A stretch of DNA of 64,000 nt from DATARH01 sp050246595. Lineage in GTDB: Bacteria; Pseudomonadota; Alphaproteobacteria; ATCC43930; CGMCC-115725. The position numbers were made by a program, and so were the translations under genes. Numbering within the stretch: the first letter of the stretch is position 1; each line of letters begins with the position of its first letter. The notes below the pieces were generated by a model that ran no database searches, had not been told where the DNA came from, and saw only the letters and a list, made by a program, of their open reading frames with translations. Of the stretch, positions 33,925 to 43,648 are shown in pieces. Location of the stretch: assembly GCA_050246595.1 (NCBI GenBank), contig JBFWVT010000015.1, forward strand, positions 1 to 64,000. The letters run 5' to 3'.

Positions 33925-35154
33925 ATGAGTTGCGATCCCGCTTTGCGGGCCGGCGCGGTTCTCGATATCGATCTTGGCGCGATCGCCGCGAATTGGCGCT
34001 TGCTGGCCGAGCGGACCGCCCCGGCCTCCTGCGCCGCCGTCGTCAAGGCGGATGCTTACGGACTTGGCGCGGGGCCGGTCGCCCGCGCCCTGGCGGCTGC
34101 CGGTTGCCGGCTGTTTTTTGTCGCAACGCTCGACGAGGGGATCGCGCTGCGCCGGGCGCTCGGCGACGGGCCGGAGATCGCTGTCCTGAACGGCCCGTTT
34201 CCCGGCACCGAGGCCGAGTTCGCTGCGCATCGCCTGATCCCGGTGCTCAACCATCCCGGCCAGATCGCGGAATGGGCAAGGATCGATGCCTCCCTTTCCG
34301 GCAATCGGACCGCCGGCGTCCCGCCTCTGGCGCAAGCTTCGCTTGCGCTGACGGCGTCAGGCGAAGCTCTGCTTCGCCGAGAGCCGGCACGCCGGCCGAA
34401 GGCCGGCAATCTGTCCAGAAGTCCCTGTCCCGCCATCCTGCACATCGATACCGGCATGGCGCGGCTCGGTCTGACGCAACGCGAGTTTGCCGCCTTGGTC
34501 GAGGATCGCCCGCCGATCGCCTGGCAGGCGGTGATCAGTCACCTGGCCTGCGCCGACCAGCCGGACCATCCGCTGAACGAGCGGCAGCGCGCCTGCTTCC
34601 GTGCCCTCACGACGCAATTGCCCGGCATCCCAGCGAGTCTCGCGGCATCCTCCGGCGTTTTTCTCGGCGCGGCGCACCATTTCGATTTTGTGCGCCCCGG
34701 CGCGGCGCTGTACGGCGTCAACCCGCTGCCAGGCCGCCCGAACGCGTTGCGCCCGGTCGTGCGGCTCGCCGCGAAGATTATCCAAATACGCGAAATTGAC
34801 AGCGGCGAATCGGTCGGATACGGTGCGGCGCACGTAATGGAGGCTCCCGGCCGCGTCGCGACGGTCGCGGTCGGTTATGCCGACGGGTGGCTGCGCGCAC
34901 TGAGCCGGCGCGGCTGCGGGTTTATCGGCGGTAAGCGTGTTCCGTTGCTGGGCCGGGTATCGATGGATCTCTGTGCATTCGATGTCTCGGCGGTGCCGCC
35001 GGCGCTGGCGTCTCCCGGCATGGCGATCGAGTTGCTCGGTCCCGGCTATGGGGTGGACGAGGTGGCGGCCGATGCCGGGACGATCGGCTATGAAATCCTG
35101 ACCGCGCTCGGGTCGCGCTATCACCGCGTCTACCGCGATCCGCCGGAAGGATGA
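33925..35154 (+). CDS. alr: Alanine racemase with in-frame repeat insertion
   Basis: This PLP-dependent racemase makes D-alanine for peptidoglycan. Lys41 in VVKADAYGLG binds PLP; HIDTGMARLGL, SHLACAD and VGYGAAHV (with the family's conserved Tyr region in the C-terminal barrel) are intact. At 409 residues it is longer than the usual 360-380. The excess is residues 128-162, encoded by a 105-bp palindromic element (34307-34411) that adds exactly 35 codons without a stop. It lies between the barrel strands preceding the DTGM motif, a position likely to be a surface loop. The enzyme is probably still functional, since this is normally an essential gene. The start ATG 33925 follows dnaB closely. 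Confidence 0.92.
   Translation: MSCDPALRAGAVLDIDLGAIAANWRLLAERTAPASCAAVVKADAYGLGAGPVARALAAAGCRLFFVATLDEGIALRRALGDGPEIAVLNGPFPGTEAEFAAHRLIPVLNHPGQIAEWARIDASLSGNRTAGVPPLAQASLALTASGEALLRREPARRPKAGNLSRSPCPAILHIDTGMARLGLTQREFAALVEDRPPIAWQAVISHLACADQPDHPLNERQRACFRALTTQLPGIPASLAASSGVFLGAAHHFDFVRPGAALYGVNPLPGRPNALRPVVRLAAKIIQIREIDSGESVGYGAAHVMEAPGRVATVAVGYADGWLRALSRRGCGFIGGKRVPLLGRVSMDLCAFDVSAVPPALASPGMAIELLGPGYGVDEVAADAGTIGYEILTALGSRYHRVYRDPPEG
34307..34411 (+). repeat. 105-bp palindromic element inside alr (copy 1)
   Basis: The element contains three hairpins: GCGCAAGC-TTC-GCTTGCGC, GGCGAAGC-TCT-GCTTCGCC and GCCGGCC-GAA-GGCCGGC. It matches 41040-41143 at 101 of 104 positions. CCGGCAATC occurs immediately before it (34298-34306) and again as its last nine bases (34403-34411), consistent with a target duplication or a recombination junction. 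Confidence 0.9.
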
Positions 35155-35960
35155 CCCGGTCTCCCGCACCGGCCCGATCTCTTGCATCGGCCCAGTTTCT
35201 TGCATCGATCGGGGCGGCCTTTCTGGCCTTTCTCGCGGCGACCGGCCGGATCGTCCTGTTCGCCGGCCGCGCCGTCGCCGGGCTGTTCGCGCCGCCCTTC
35301 TACCCCAGGCTGATCCTGCGCCAGATCGTCTCGATCGGCTATTTCTCACTGCCGGTGGTCGGGCTGACCGCGCTGTTCACCGGCATGGTGCTGGCGCTGC
35401 AATCCTATACCGGGTTCAGCCGGTTCAACGCCGAGAGCGCGATCGCGACCGTGGTCGTGCTGTCGGTGACGCGCGAATTGGGGCCGGTGATTGCCGGGCT
35501 GATGGTGGCGGGGCGCGTCGGGGCCGCGATGGCGGCCGAGATCGGCACGATGCGCGTGACCGAGCAGATCGACGCTCTGACGACGCTGTCGACCGACCCG
35601 CTGCGCTATCTGGTGCTGCCGCGCCTATTGGCCGGGCTGATAACGCTGCCCTGTCTGGTTCTCGTGGCCGATATTATCGGTGTGTTCGGCGGGTATCTGG
35701 TCGCCATCTACAAGCTGGACTTCAACCCGGTGACCTATCTGACGCAGACGCAGCGCTATCTCGAAACGATCGACGTCGTTTCCGGTCTAATAAAGGCGGC
35801 GGTGTTCGGCTTTATCGTCGCGCTGATGGGGTGTTATCACGGCTATCATTCGCGCGGCGGCGCCGAGGGGGTCGGTCAGGCGACGACGCAGGCCGTCGTC
35901 TCGGCCTCGATCCTGATCCTGCTGTTCAATTATCTGCTGACCCAGGCATTCTTCTCGTGA
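35151..35960 (+). CDS. mlaE: MlaE family ABC transporter permease
   Basis: This is a 269-residue MlaE-type permease with five or six membrane helices. It has the conserved family regions FTGMVLALQSYTGFSRF, VTRELGPVIAGLMVAGRVGA and EIGTMRVTEQIDAL. MlaE with MlaF moves phospholipids between inner and outer membrane to keep outer-membrane asymmetry, normally through an MCE protein (MlaD). Its ATG overlaps the alr stop (ATGA), so it is translated together with alr. No mlaD follows here. Confidence 0.92.
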   Translation: MTRSPAPARSLASAQFLASIGAAFLAFLAATGRIVLFAGRAVAGLFAPPFYPRLILRQIVSIGYFSLPVVGLTALFTGMVLALQSYTGFSRFNAESAIATVVVLSVTRELGPVIAGLMVAGRVGAAMAAEIGTMRVTEQIDALTTLSTDPLRYLVLPRLLAGLITLPCLVLVADIIGVFGGYLVAIYKLDFNPVTYLTQTQRYLETIDVVSGLIKAAVFGFIVALMGCYHGYHSRGGAEGVGQATTQAVVSASILILLFNYLLTQAFFS

Positions 35961-35973
35961 TGAGCGACGCATC

Positions 35974-36753
35974 ATGAGCGAAGGGGCGCCGAAAATCGCG
36001 ATCTCGGGGCTGCGCAAATCGTTCGGGCGCAAGCTGGTGCTCGACGGTATCGAGATCGCCTGCGGCGCCGGCGAGAGCCTCGTCGTCATCGGCGGTTCCG
36101 GCACCGGCAAATCGGTGCTGATCAAGTGCATCATCGGGCTGATAACGCCCGATGCGGGATCGATCCGGATCGACGGGGTCGAAACCGCCGGACAGCGCCG
36201 CGCCGCCCGCGACCGTCTGATGCGCAAATTCGGCCTCTTGTTTCAGGGCGGCGCATTGTTCGATTCGCTGAGCGTGTGGGAGAATGTCGCGTTCGGGCTG
36301 ATCCAGGGGCGCGGCATGGCGCGGCCGCAGGCGCGCGACATCGCGTTGCAGAAGCTTGCCGCGGTCGGTCTCGGCCCCGACATAGCCGTATTGCGGCCGG
36401 CCGAATTGTCGGGCGGCATGCAGAAGCGGGTGGCGCTGGCGCGGGCGATCGCGGCGGAACCCGAAATCCTGTTTTTCGACGAACCGACGACCGGGCTCGA
36501 CCCGATCATGGCCGATGTGATCAACAACCTGATCCTCGACTGCGTGCGCGGTCTCGGCGCCACCGCGATCTCGATCACGCACGACATGAGAAGCGCGCGC
36601 AAGATCGGCGACCGGATCGCGATGCTGCATGGCGGCGGCATCATCTGGCACGGCCCGGCCGCCGCGATCGAGAATTCCGGCAACCCCTATGTCGACCAGT
36701 TCGTGCACGGCCGCGCCGAAGGACCGATCCGGATGCAGGTGCGGGCGGCATGA
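35974..36753 (+). CDS. mlaF: MlaF family ABC transporter ATP-binding protein
   Basis: This is a 259-residue ATPase partner of MlaE. It shows Walker A GGSGTGKSVL (about residue 39), the MlaF-type signature LSGGMQKRVALARAI, Walker B ILFFDEPTTGLDPI and the H-loop ITHDMRSA. It powers lipid transport across the envelope. It starts 14 bases after mlaE. The gene is followed by a cluster of hairpin repeats before radA. The MCE and periplasmic components must lie elsewhere. Confidence 0.92.
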   Translation: MSEGAPKIAISGLRKSFGRKLVLDGIEIACGAGESLVVIGGSGTGKSVLIKCIIGLITPDAGSIRIDGVETAGQRRAARDRLMRKFGLLFQGGALFDSLSVWENVAFGLIQGRGMARPQARDIALQKLAAVGLGPDIAVLRPAELSGGMQKRVALARAIAAEPEILFFDEPTTGLDPIMADVINNLILDCVRGLGATAISITHDMRSARKIGDRIAMLHGGGIIWHGPAAAIENSGNPYVDQFVHGRAEGPIRMQVRAA

Positions 36754-36778
36754 GCGTTTCTCCCGCCGCGCTTTCTGA

Positions 36779-36912
36779 CTCCCTCTCCCCCACCGGGGGA
36801 GAGGGTTGGGGTGAGGGGGCCAACGTCACGGTGCCCGCCACAACCCACCTCACCCTCCCACGCCTCCGGCGTGGGCCCCTCCCTCTCCCCCCTAAAGGGC
36901 GGAGAGGGGATT
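36779..36912. repeat. Two CCCTCTCC-GGAGAGGG palindromes
   Basis: CCCTCTCCCCC-ACC-GGGGGAGAGGG with a GGGGTGAGGGGG tail lies at 36780-36820. A second, less perfect hairpin (CCCTCTCCCCCCTAAAGGGC...) lies at 36882-36909. They occupy the gap between mlaF and radA. Confidence 0.55.
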
Positions 36913-36927
36913 CTTGGCGTTTCTGAA

Positions 36928-38471
<1,544 letters not shown>

Positions 38472-38475
<4 letters not shown>

Positions 38476-39119
38476 ACTGGCTCGATATCGGCGTCGTCGC
38501 GATTATCGTGCTATCGGCGATCTTCGCCTTTGCGCGCGGCTTTGTGCGCGAGGCGTTCTCGGTCATCGCCTGGGTCGGGGCCGCGGCGGTCACGCTTTAC
38601 GGGTTCGGCTGGGCGTTCGACCGCATCGATCCCTATGTGCAGAACCCGCTTCTGTCGCAGGTCATCGCCGGGTTCGGCCTGTTCATCGTCAGCCTCGTGG
38701 TGCTGACGATGGTGACCGGCATCGTGGCGCGGATGGTCAGCGCGACCGCGTTTTCGCCGATCGACCGCACGCTCGGTTTTCTGTTTGGGCTAGCGCGCGG
38801 TGTGTTTCTCGTCTGTCTGGCCTATCTGCTTGTCGCGATGGCGCTGCCGCCGGGCGACTGGCCGCCCTGGCTGCGCGACGCGAAGAGCGGGCCGTACCTC
38901 AACGAGGGCGCCGATCTGCTGAAAGGGTTTCTGCCCGAATCGCTGAAATTCAAGAGCGCCGATCTGACCCCGCCGCCGGTCGATCCGGCGGTCGAGGCGC
39001 GACGCGCAATGCGCGCCCTGGCGACCCCCTCCGCCGGCCCGGCAACACCCGACGCGCCACCGCATTACCGCGAGCGGAACCAGCGCGACCTGGACCGGCT
39101 GATCGGCGCGCAGCGGTAG
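38472..39119 (+). CDS. cvpA: CvpA family membrane protein
   Basis: This is a 215-residue CvpA-family protein with four N-terminal membrane helices (MNWLDIGVVAIIVLSAIFAF, AGFGLFIVSLVVLTMVTGIV, LFGLARGVFLVCLAYLLVAM) and a hydrophilic C-tail. Family members are linked to colicin V production, envelope stress and biofilms. The ATG overlaps the radA stop (ATGA). In many relatives purF follows; here the next gene is etfA on the opposite strand. Confidence 0.9.
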
Positions 39120-39137
39120 CGGAGCCGCGCACCGCCC

Positions 39138-40094
39138 CTATTGCTGCCGCTTCGCCAGCTCCTCGTCGAGTTCGGGCAGGATCTTGAACAAATCGCCGAC
39201 CAGGCCGTAATCGGCGATCTGAAAGATCGGCGCCTCCTCGTCCTTGTTGATCGCGACGATGACCTTCGAATCCTTCATCCCGGCGAGGTGCTGGATCGCG
39301 CCCGAGATGCCGACCGCGATATACAGTTCCGGCGCGACGATCTTCCCGGTCTGCCCGACCTGGTAGTCGTTCGGCACAAACCCGGCATCGACCGCGGCGC
39401 GCGACGCGCCGACCGCCGCCCCGAGCTTGTCGGCGACCTTTTCCAGCAGCGGGAAGTTGTCGCCGGACTGCATGCCGCGCCCGCCCGAGATAATCACCCG
39501 CGCGCTGGTCAGCTCGGGCCGCTCCGATTTTGACAATTCAGCGCGCACAAACTCGCTGATCCCGGCCGCGCCCGGTCCCTCGATCGTCTCGACCGGGGCC
39601 GAGCCGCCCTCCGCCTCGGAAGGCGCGAAGGCGGTGCCGCGCACCGTGATGATTTTTATCGGGTCCTTCGACTGCACCGTCGCCAGCGCGTTGCCGGCAT
39701 AGATCGGTCGCACAAACGTGTCCGCGGTTTCGACCGCGCTGATATCGGAGATCTGCATCACGTCGAGCAGCGCCGCGACCCGAGGCATGATGTTTTTCCC
39801 CGATGTCGTCGCCGGCGCCAGAACATGCGTATAGTCCGGGGCGAGCCGCACGATCAGCGGTGCGATGTTCTCGGCCAGCCCGTGACCGTAGGCCGCATCG
39901 TCGGCGAGCAGCACTTTTCCGACCCCGGCGACCTGCGAAGCGGTCTCGGCAACGGCCCGGCACCCGGAACCGGCGACCAGCAGGTGTACGTCGCTGCCGG
40001 CTTTGTCGGCGACCTCGCGGGCGGCGGCGACCGCGTTCAACGTCGCGGCTTTCAGCGCGTTGTTGTCGTGTTCGGCGATGACGAGGACGGACAT
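39138..40094 (-). CDS. etfA: Electron transfer flavoprotein alpha subunit
   Basis: This is a 318-residue EtfA/FixB. The N-terminal domain starts MSVLVIAEHDNNALKAATLN. The C-terminal FAD-binding domain has ISGGRGMQSGDNF, GASRAAVDAGFVPNDYQVGQ and YIAVGISGAIQHLAGMKDSK. ETF accepts electrons from acyl-CoA dehydrogenases and passes them to ETF-ubiquinone oxidoreductase. Its ATG overlaps the etfB stop. It converges with cvpA across an 18-bp gap. Confidence 0.95.
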   Translation of the reverse strand: MSVLVIAEHDNNALKAATLNAVAAAREVADKAGSDVHLLVAGSGCRAVAETASQVAGVGKVLLADDAAYGHGLAENIAPLIVRLAPDYTHVLAPATTSGKNIMPRVAALLDVMQISDISAVETADTFVRPIYAGNALATVQSKDPIKIITVRGTAFAPSEAEGGSAPVETIEGPGAAGISEFVRAELSKSERPELTSARVIISGGRGMQSGDNFPLLEKVADKLGAAVGASRAAVDAGFVPNDYQVGQTGKIVAPELYIAVGISGAIQHLAGMKDSKVIVAINKDEEAPIFQIADYGLVGDLFKILPELDEELAKRQQ

Positions 40095-40843
40095 CAGATC
40101 ACCCGCGCTTCATTCTTCAGCTTGTCGACCAGCTCGGCGACCGAGCCGACCTTGACCCCGCCCGAGCGTTTTGTCGGCTCCACGACCTTCAACGTCACCA
40201 GGCGCGGCGTCACATCGACCCCGAGCTCGTCGGGGGTCATCGTCGCGATCGGCTTCTTTTTCGCCTTCATGATGTTCGGCAAGGACGCATAGCGCGGCTC
40301 GTTGAGGCGCAGATCGGTCGTGACGACCGCCGGCAGCTTGAACGCGACCGTTTCGAGACCGCCATCGACCTCGCGCGTCACCTCGGCGCGCTCGCCGTCG
40401 ATCGCGATGTTCGAGGCGAAGGTCGCCTGCGGCCAGCCGAGCAGCGCCGCGAGCATCTGCCCGGTCTGGTTACAATCGTCGTCGATCGCCTGCTTGCCGA
40501 TGATGACGATCCCCGGTGCTTCCTTCTCGATCACCGCCTTCAGCAATTTGGCGACCGCCAGCGGCTGCAATTCGGCGTCGGTCTGGATCAGGATGCCGCG
40601 ATCGGCGCCCATCGCCAGCGCGGTGCGGATTGTCTCCTGGCATTGCTGGACGCCGGCCGAGACCGCGATGACCTCGCTGACCAGCCCCTTCTCGCGCAGC
40701 CGCAGGGCTTCCTCGACGGCGATCTCGTCAAACGGGTTCATCGACATTTTGACATTGGCGAGTTCGACCCCGGTCATGTCCGCCTTGACGCGAACCTTGA
40801 CGTTGTAGTCGATGACCCGCTTGACGGCGACGAGCGCTTTCAT
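40094..40843 (-). CDS. etfB: Electron transfer flavoprotein beta subunit
   Basis: This is a 249-residue EtfB/FixA. The N-terminus MKALVAVKRVIDYNVKVRVK and the segments MSMNPFDEIAVEEALRLREK, GKQAIDDDCNQTGQMLAALL and PAVVTTDLRLNEPRYASLPN are typical; AMP binds in this subunit. It forms the ETF heterodimer with the downstream etfA product. The housekeeping alphaproteobacterial etfBA arrangement and absence of nif/fix neighbours argue for a role in fatty and amino acid oxidation rather than nitrogen fixation. Confidence 0.95.
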   Translation of the reverse strand: MKALVAVKRVIDYNVKVRVKADMTGVELANVKMSMNPFDEIAVEEALRLREKGLVSEVIAVSAGVQQCQETIRTALAMGADRGILIQTDAELQPLAVAKLLKAVIEKEAPGIVIIGKQAIDDDCNQTGQMLAALLGWPQATFASNIAIDGERAEVTREVDGGLETVAFKLPAVVTTDLRLNEPRYASLPNIMKAKKKPIATMTPDELGVDVTPRLVTLKVVEPTKRSGGVKVGSVAELVDKLKNEARVI

Positions 40844-40919
40844 GGCGTGCTCTCTCCTGCGGCGATCCTGCCGCCGAATTAGGTCACGCGCCCGCGGAAA
40901 GCAAGAGCCGCCGCCGCCG

Positions 40920-41143
40920 CGTGCGGACCGCCGGCGTCCCGAAGGTTCAGCAGGCCCCGCAACCCAAGGACCGCTGGCGTCTCGCCGGCTTTGCCGCTCC
41001 CGAAAGGCGATGCCCAAACAGCCGGCATCTTCAGGTTCAGGACCGCCGGCGTCCCGCCCCTGGCGCAAGCTTCGCTTGCGCTAACGGCGTCAGGCGAAGC
41101 TCTGCTTCGCCGAGAGCCGGCACGCCGGCCGGAGGCCGGCAAT
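40920..41143. repeat. Repeat-packed intergenic gap with copy 2 of the 105-bp element
   Basis: GGACCGCCGGCGTCCCG occurs at about 40925 and again at 41040, with a degenerate form (GGACCGCTGGCGTCTCG) near 40969. The last occurrence begins a full element (41040-41143) that matches the alr insertion at 101 of 104 positions. It ends five bases before the stop codon of the 41149 gene. No gene lies in 40844-41148. Confidence 0.85.
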
Positions 41144-41148
41144 CCGGT

Positions 41149-41634
41149 CTACGCCTCGACGCCTTCGTGGATGGAAACAGCCGTCACCGACCATTGCGCC
41201 GGCGCCGCATCGCCGAACGAGCGATATTCGCCCTGCAGCATCTTGAGACCGCAGCGCTCCTCGCAGATTTCGTCCGACCTGCGGAAACCGAGCCGGCGCA
41301 GCAATGTGGCGGGCGGGCACCTTCCCCGGATCGCGTGCTGCAACAGAAACCCGCCGACCATCGCCGGCACCGCGACAAACCGGTGATCGACCAGCGCCGT
41401 CAATGCGAGGCCCGCCAAGGCGATGGCGGCGGCGCCGGCCGTCATGGCACGATCGACATCCCATTCGCGATCCAGCTCGGCGAGCCGCGCCGGGATCTCC
41501 CGCGGCCGCGCGGCATGATACCGCAAACTGTCCCGAATCCCGGCGCGCCGGGACTCGGCGATCGCCGTGTCGGTGTTGCGCTCGATGCGCCAGGCGCTGT
41601 TGCGCTCGATGCGCCATGTGCCGTCGGAATCCAT
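41149..41634 (-). CDS. DUF2892-like membrane protein
   Basis: This 161-residue protein has two central hydrophobic segments (AMTAGAAAIALAGLALTAL and FVAVPAMVGGFLLQHAI) flanked by charged regions. The core resembles YgaP-type DUF2892 proteins, usually found with sulfur or rhodanese functions; the C-terminal part LLRRLGFRRSDEICEERCG... appears in larger relatives. The N-terminus has a tandem WRIERN duplication encoded by a direct DNA repeat. Function is unknown. A palindromic element abuts its 3' end. Confidence 0.7.
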   Translation of the reverse strand: MDSDGTWRIERNSAWRIERNTDTAIAESRRAGIRDSLRYHAARPREIPARLAELDREWDVDRAMTAGAAAIALAGLALTALVDHRFVAVPAMVGGFLLQHAIRGRCPPATLLRRLGFRRSDEICEERCGLKMLQGEYRSFGDAAPAQWSVTAVSIHEGVEA

Positions 41635-41937
41635 TCTCGACCTCCGGTCTCCCTTTTGCCGCTGAAACAATCCGCCGGACGATTGGTTGCAGGTCCGTCC
41701 GGATGACGCCAAAAAAATTGCCGCAATTGAATGGGATGCTCGGGGGCAACGGCGATGAACCCGGAAGAATTCGCACGACCGGACTTTTTCGCCCCGGTAC
41801 GCTCGTGTCTTGCGCTTCCCTGCCGGGCGCCAAGTCTTCCCTGTTCCGCCCGCCCGGCTTCCCTGCTCGGGAGCCTGAGGAACCCCCGCAATTGCTTGCG
41901 GATATTGGATATTTTGCGACCGGAGCGACCCCGGCCG
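41635..41937. other. Intergenic region without gene
   Basis: About 300 bp between the DUF2892-like gene and trmB. It contains an AT-rich patch (around 41705-41730) and GC-rich direct-repeat-like stretches of CCCGCCCGGCTTCCC type near 41845. No open frame with family resemblance was found. Confidence 0.5.
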
Positions 41938-41963
41938 AAAAAATTCCCTGCGATCAGGGAATT
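41938..41963 (-). terminator. Rho-independent terminator of trmB
   Basis: On the minus strand AATTCCCTG-ATCG-CAGGGAATT is followed directly by a run of T. It is a perfect nine-base stem with a U-tract, and its first base overlaps the trmB stop codon. Confidence 0.9.
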
Positions 41964-42679
41964 CACAAAACCGGCGAGGCCCGCCGCACAAACCGCAGAA
42001 AGACCGGATGGCGCCCGGCGGTGCGGGCCTTTTCCTCGTACCGGGTCGGCGGCCAGTCGGCGGGGCGCTCGCGCCAGTCGGCGGGGCCGCGCGCCCGCCA
42101 TTCGAACGCCGGATGCGCCATCGCGCGCTCCAGCATCCAGGTCAGATAATCCCGATCGTCGGTGGCGAGGCGCAGCTCCGCCCCCGGCCGCATCAGTACC
42201 GCCAGCCGGTCCAGCGTCGCGGTCGAGACGAGCCGGCGCTTGTGGTGCCGCTGTTTCGGCCACGGATCGGGAAACAGGATGAACACCCGGCCGAGCGAGG
42301 CCGGGGCGAGCGCATCGAGCAGCACCCTGATGTCATCCGGAAAGATGCGGATAGTGCCGATCCCGGTGCGGGCGATTTCCGCCACCAGCCGCGCCACCCC
42401 GTTCTCGAACACCTCAGCGCCGATAAAGCCGATCCCGGGATGTGCCGCGGCCTGCGCCGCCAGGTGCTCGCCGGCTCCGAACCCGATTTCGAGCCACACG
42501 GTCTCCGGCCGTTCCGCGAACAATGACGCCGGATCGAGCTTCCCCGTCTCGGGCAGCGTGATCGCGAGTTGCGGCAGCAAGGTCTCATGCAGATGCCGCT
42601 GCCCCGGCCGCAACGGGCGTCCGCGCCGCCGCCCGTAAACCCGCTGCGGCGTCGTGGCGGCGAGATCATCCGCTGGCAT
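41963..42679 (-). CDS. trmB: tRNA (guanine-N7-)-methyltransferase
   Basis: This is a 238-residue TrmB, which methylates G46 in the variable loop of tRNAs using SAM. It has the SAM motif WLEIGFGAGEHLAAQA, IGAEVFENGVARLV, and the characteristic FILFPDPWPKQRHHKRRLVS. The C-terminal TRYEEKA is also typical. Its start codon lies 13 bases inside the preceding ATPase gene, so the two are coupled. A strong terminator follows at once. Confidence 0.95.
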   Translation of the reverse strand: MPADDLAATTPQRVYGRRRGRPLRPGQRHLHETLLPQLAITLPETGKLDPASLFAERPETVWLEIGFGAGEHLAAQAAAHPGIGFIGAEVFENGVARLVAEIARTGIGTIRIFPDDIRVLLDALAPASLGRVFILFPDPWPKQRHHKRRLVSTATLDRLAVLMRPGAELRLATDDRDYLTWMLERAMAHPAFEWRARGPADWRERPADWPPTRYEEKARTAGRHPVFLRFVRRASPVL

Positions 42680-43427
42680 GGCGGATCGGTCTCATTGCGG
42701 CGCCTTGGGCGGCTTCGCCGGTCGGTCGGCGCTCGCCGACGATGCGGCCGTCGGCCAGATCGAGCCGGCGCTCGCATCTCTCGGCCAGTGCCGCGTCGTG
42801 CGTGATCAACAGCAGCGCCGAGCCGAGCCTTGCGTGCTCGTCGAACAGATAGTCGATGACCGCCGCGCCGGTCGCGCGGTCGAGATTGCCGGTCGGCTCG
42901 TCGGCCAGCAGCAGCGCCGGACCGGCGACAAAAGCGCGCGCGATCGCGACGCGCTGCTGCTCGCCGCCCGACAGCTGTCCCGGATAATGTCCCAGGCGAT
43001 GCTCGAGCCCGACCCGGGCCAAGGCCGCCTCGGCCCGCGCCAGCGCGTCGGCGTGTCCGGCCAGTTCGAGCGGGATCGCGACATTCTCGCGCGCCGTCAT
43101 CGTCGGCAGCAGGTGAAAGCTCTGAAACACGATCCCGACATGACGCCGCCGCAGCCGCGCCAGACCGCTTTCGTCGAGCGTGGCGAGGTCCTGCCCGGCG
43201 ACGACGACCCGTCCGGCGCTCGGCCGCTCGATCCCGGCGACGATCATCATCAGGCTCGATTTTCCCGATCCCGACGGGCCGACCAGCGCGACCGTTTCGC
43301 CGGGTAGGATCGCGAGCGAAATGCCGCGCAATATCTCGACCGGCCCGGCCGCGCCGTCGAGCCGCAGCCGGATGTCGTCAAGCAGAACCAGCGGCTCGTT
43401 CGGCGGAGAGTCGGGCGTCAACGCCAT
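42666..43427 (-). CDS. ABC transporter ATP-binding protein, LolD/YbbA-like
   Basis: This is a 253-residue ATPase of the LolD/MacB/YbbA group. It has Walker A GPSGSGKSS, QSFHLLPTMTARENV, signature LSGGEQQRVAIARAFV, Walker B LLLADEPTGNLD and the H-loop LITHDAAL. Members serve lipoprotein release or efflux complexes with a MacB-type permease. No such permease is adjacent: downstream is trmB and upstream is a repeat, so it is an orphan here. ATG 43427 follows a palindromic repeat; the longer open frame translates that repeat. Confidence 0.88.
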   Translation of the reverse strand: MALTPDSPPNEPLVLLDDIRLRLDGAAGPVEILRGISLAILPGETVALVGPSGSGKSSLMMIVAGIERPSAGRVVVAGQDLATLDESGLARLRRRHVGIVFQSFHLLPTMTARENVAIPLELAGHADALARAEAALARVGLEHRLGHYPGQLSGGEQQRVAIARAFVAGPALLLADEPTGNLDRATGAAVIDYLFDEHARLGSALLLITHDAALAERCERRLDLADGRIVGERRPTGEAAQGAAMRPIRHASG

Positions 43428-43473
43428 GCCGCCCGGCTCATGGAGGACGCACGAACCGCTCTCCATACGCGCG

Positions 43474-43556
43474 TCGTCATCCCGGCGAAGGCCGGGATCC
43501 ACGCTTCGGCTGCTCGGACGGCTGAAAGGTGGGTCCCGGCCTTCGCCGGGGCGACG
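43474..43556. repeat. CCGGCGAAGGCCGGGATCC palindrome, copy 1
   Basis: CCCGGCGAAGGCCGGGATCC at the left and GGGTCCCGGCCTTCGCCGGG at the right form a long inverted repeat with a unique centre. Related copies are at 54049 and 56943. It separates the divergent LolD-like and lpxB genes. Confidence 0.7.
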
Positions 43557-43648
43557 AAACTGATAGAGAGCATGAAACGATACCGCCGCGGAACAGCAGC
43601 CGATATGGCGCAGTCCTCCGGCTTTTCAACACGGGCGGCGGCAGCCTA

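Noticed and set aside
40920..41143. Short CRISPR-like array
   Set aside because: The repeats are unequal, degenerate and unevenly spaced, without spacers of uniform length or cas genes.
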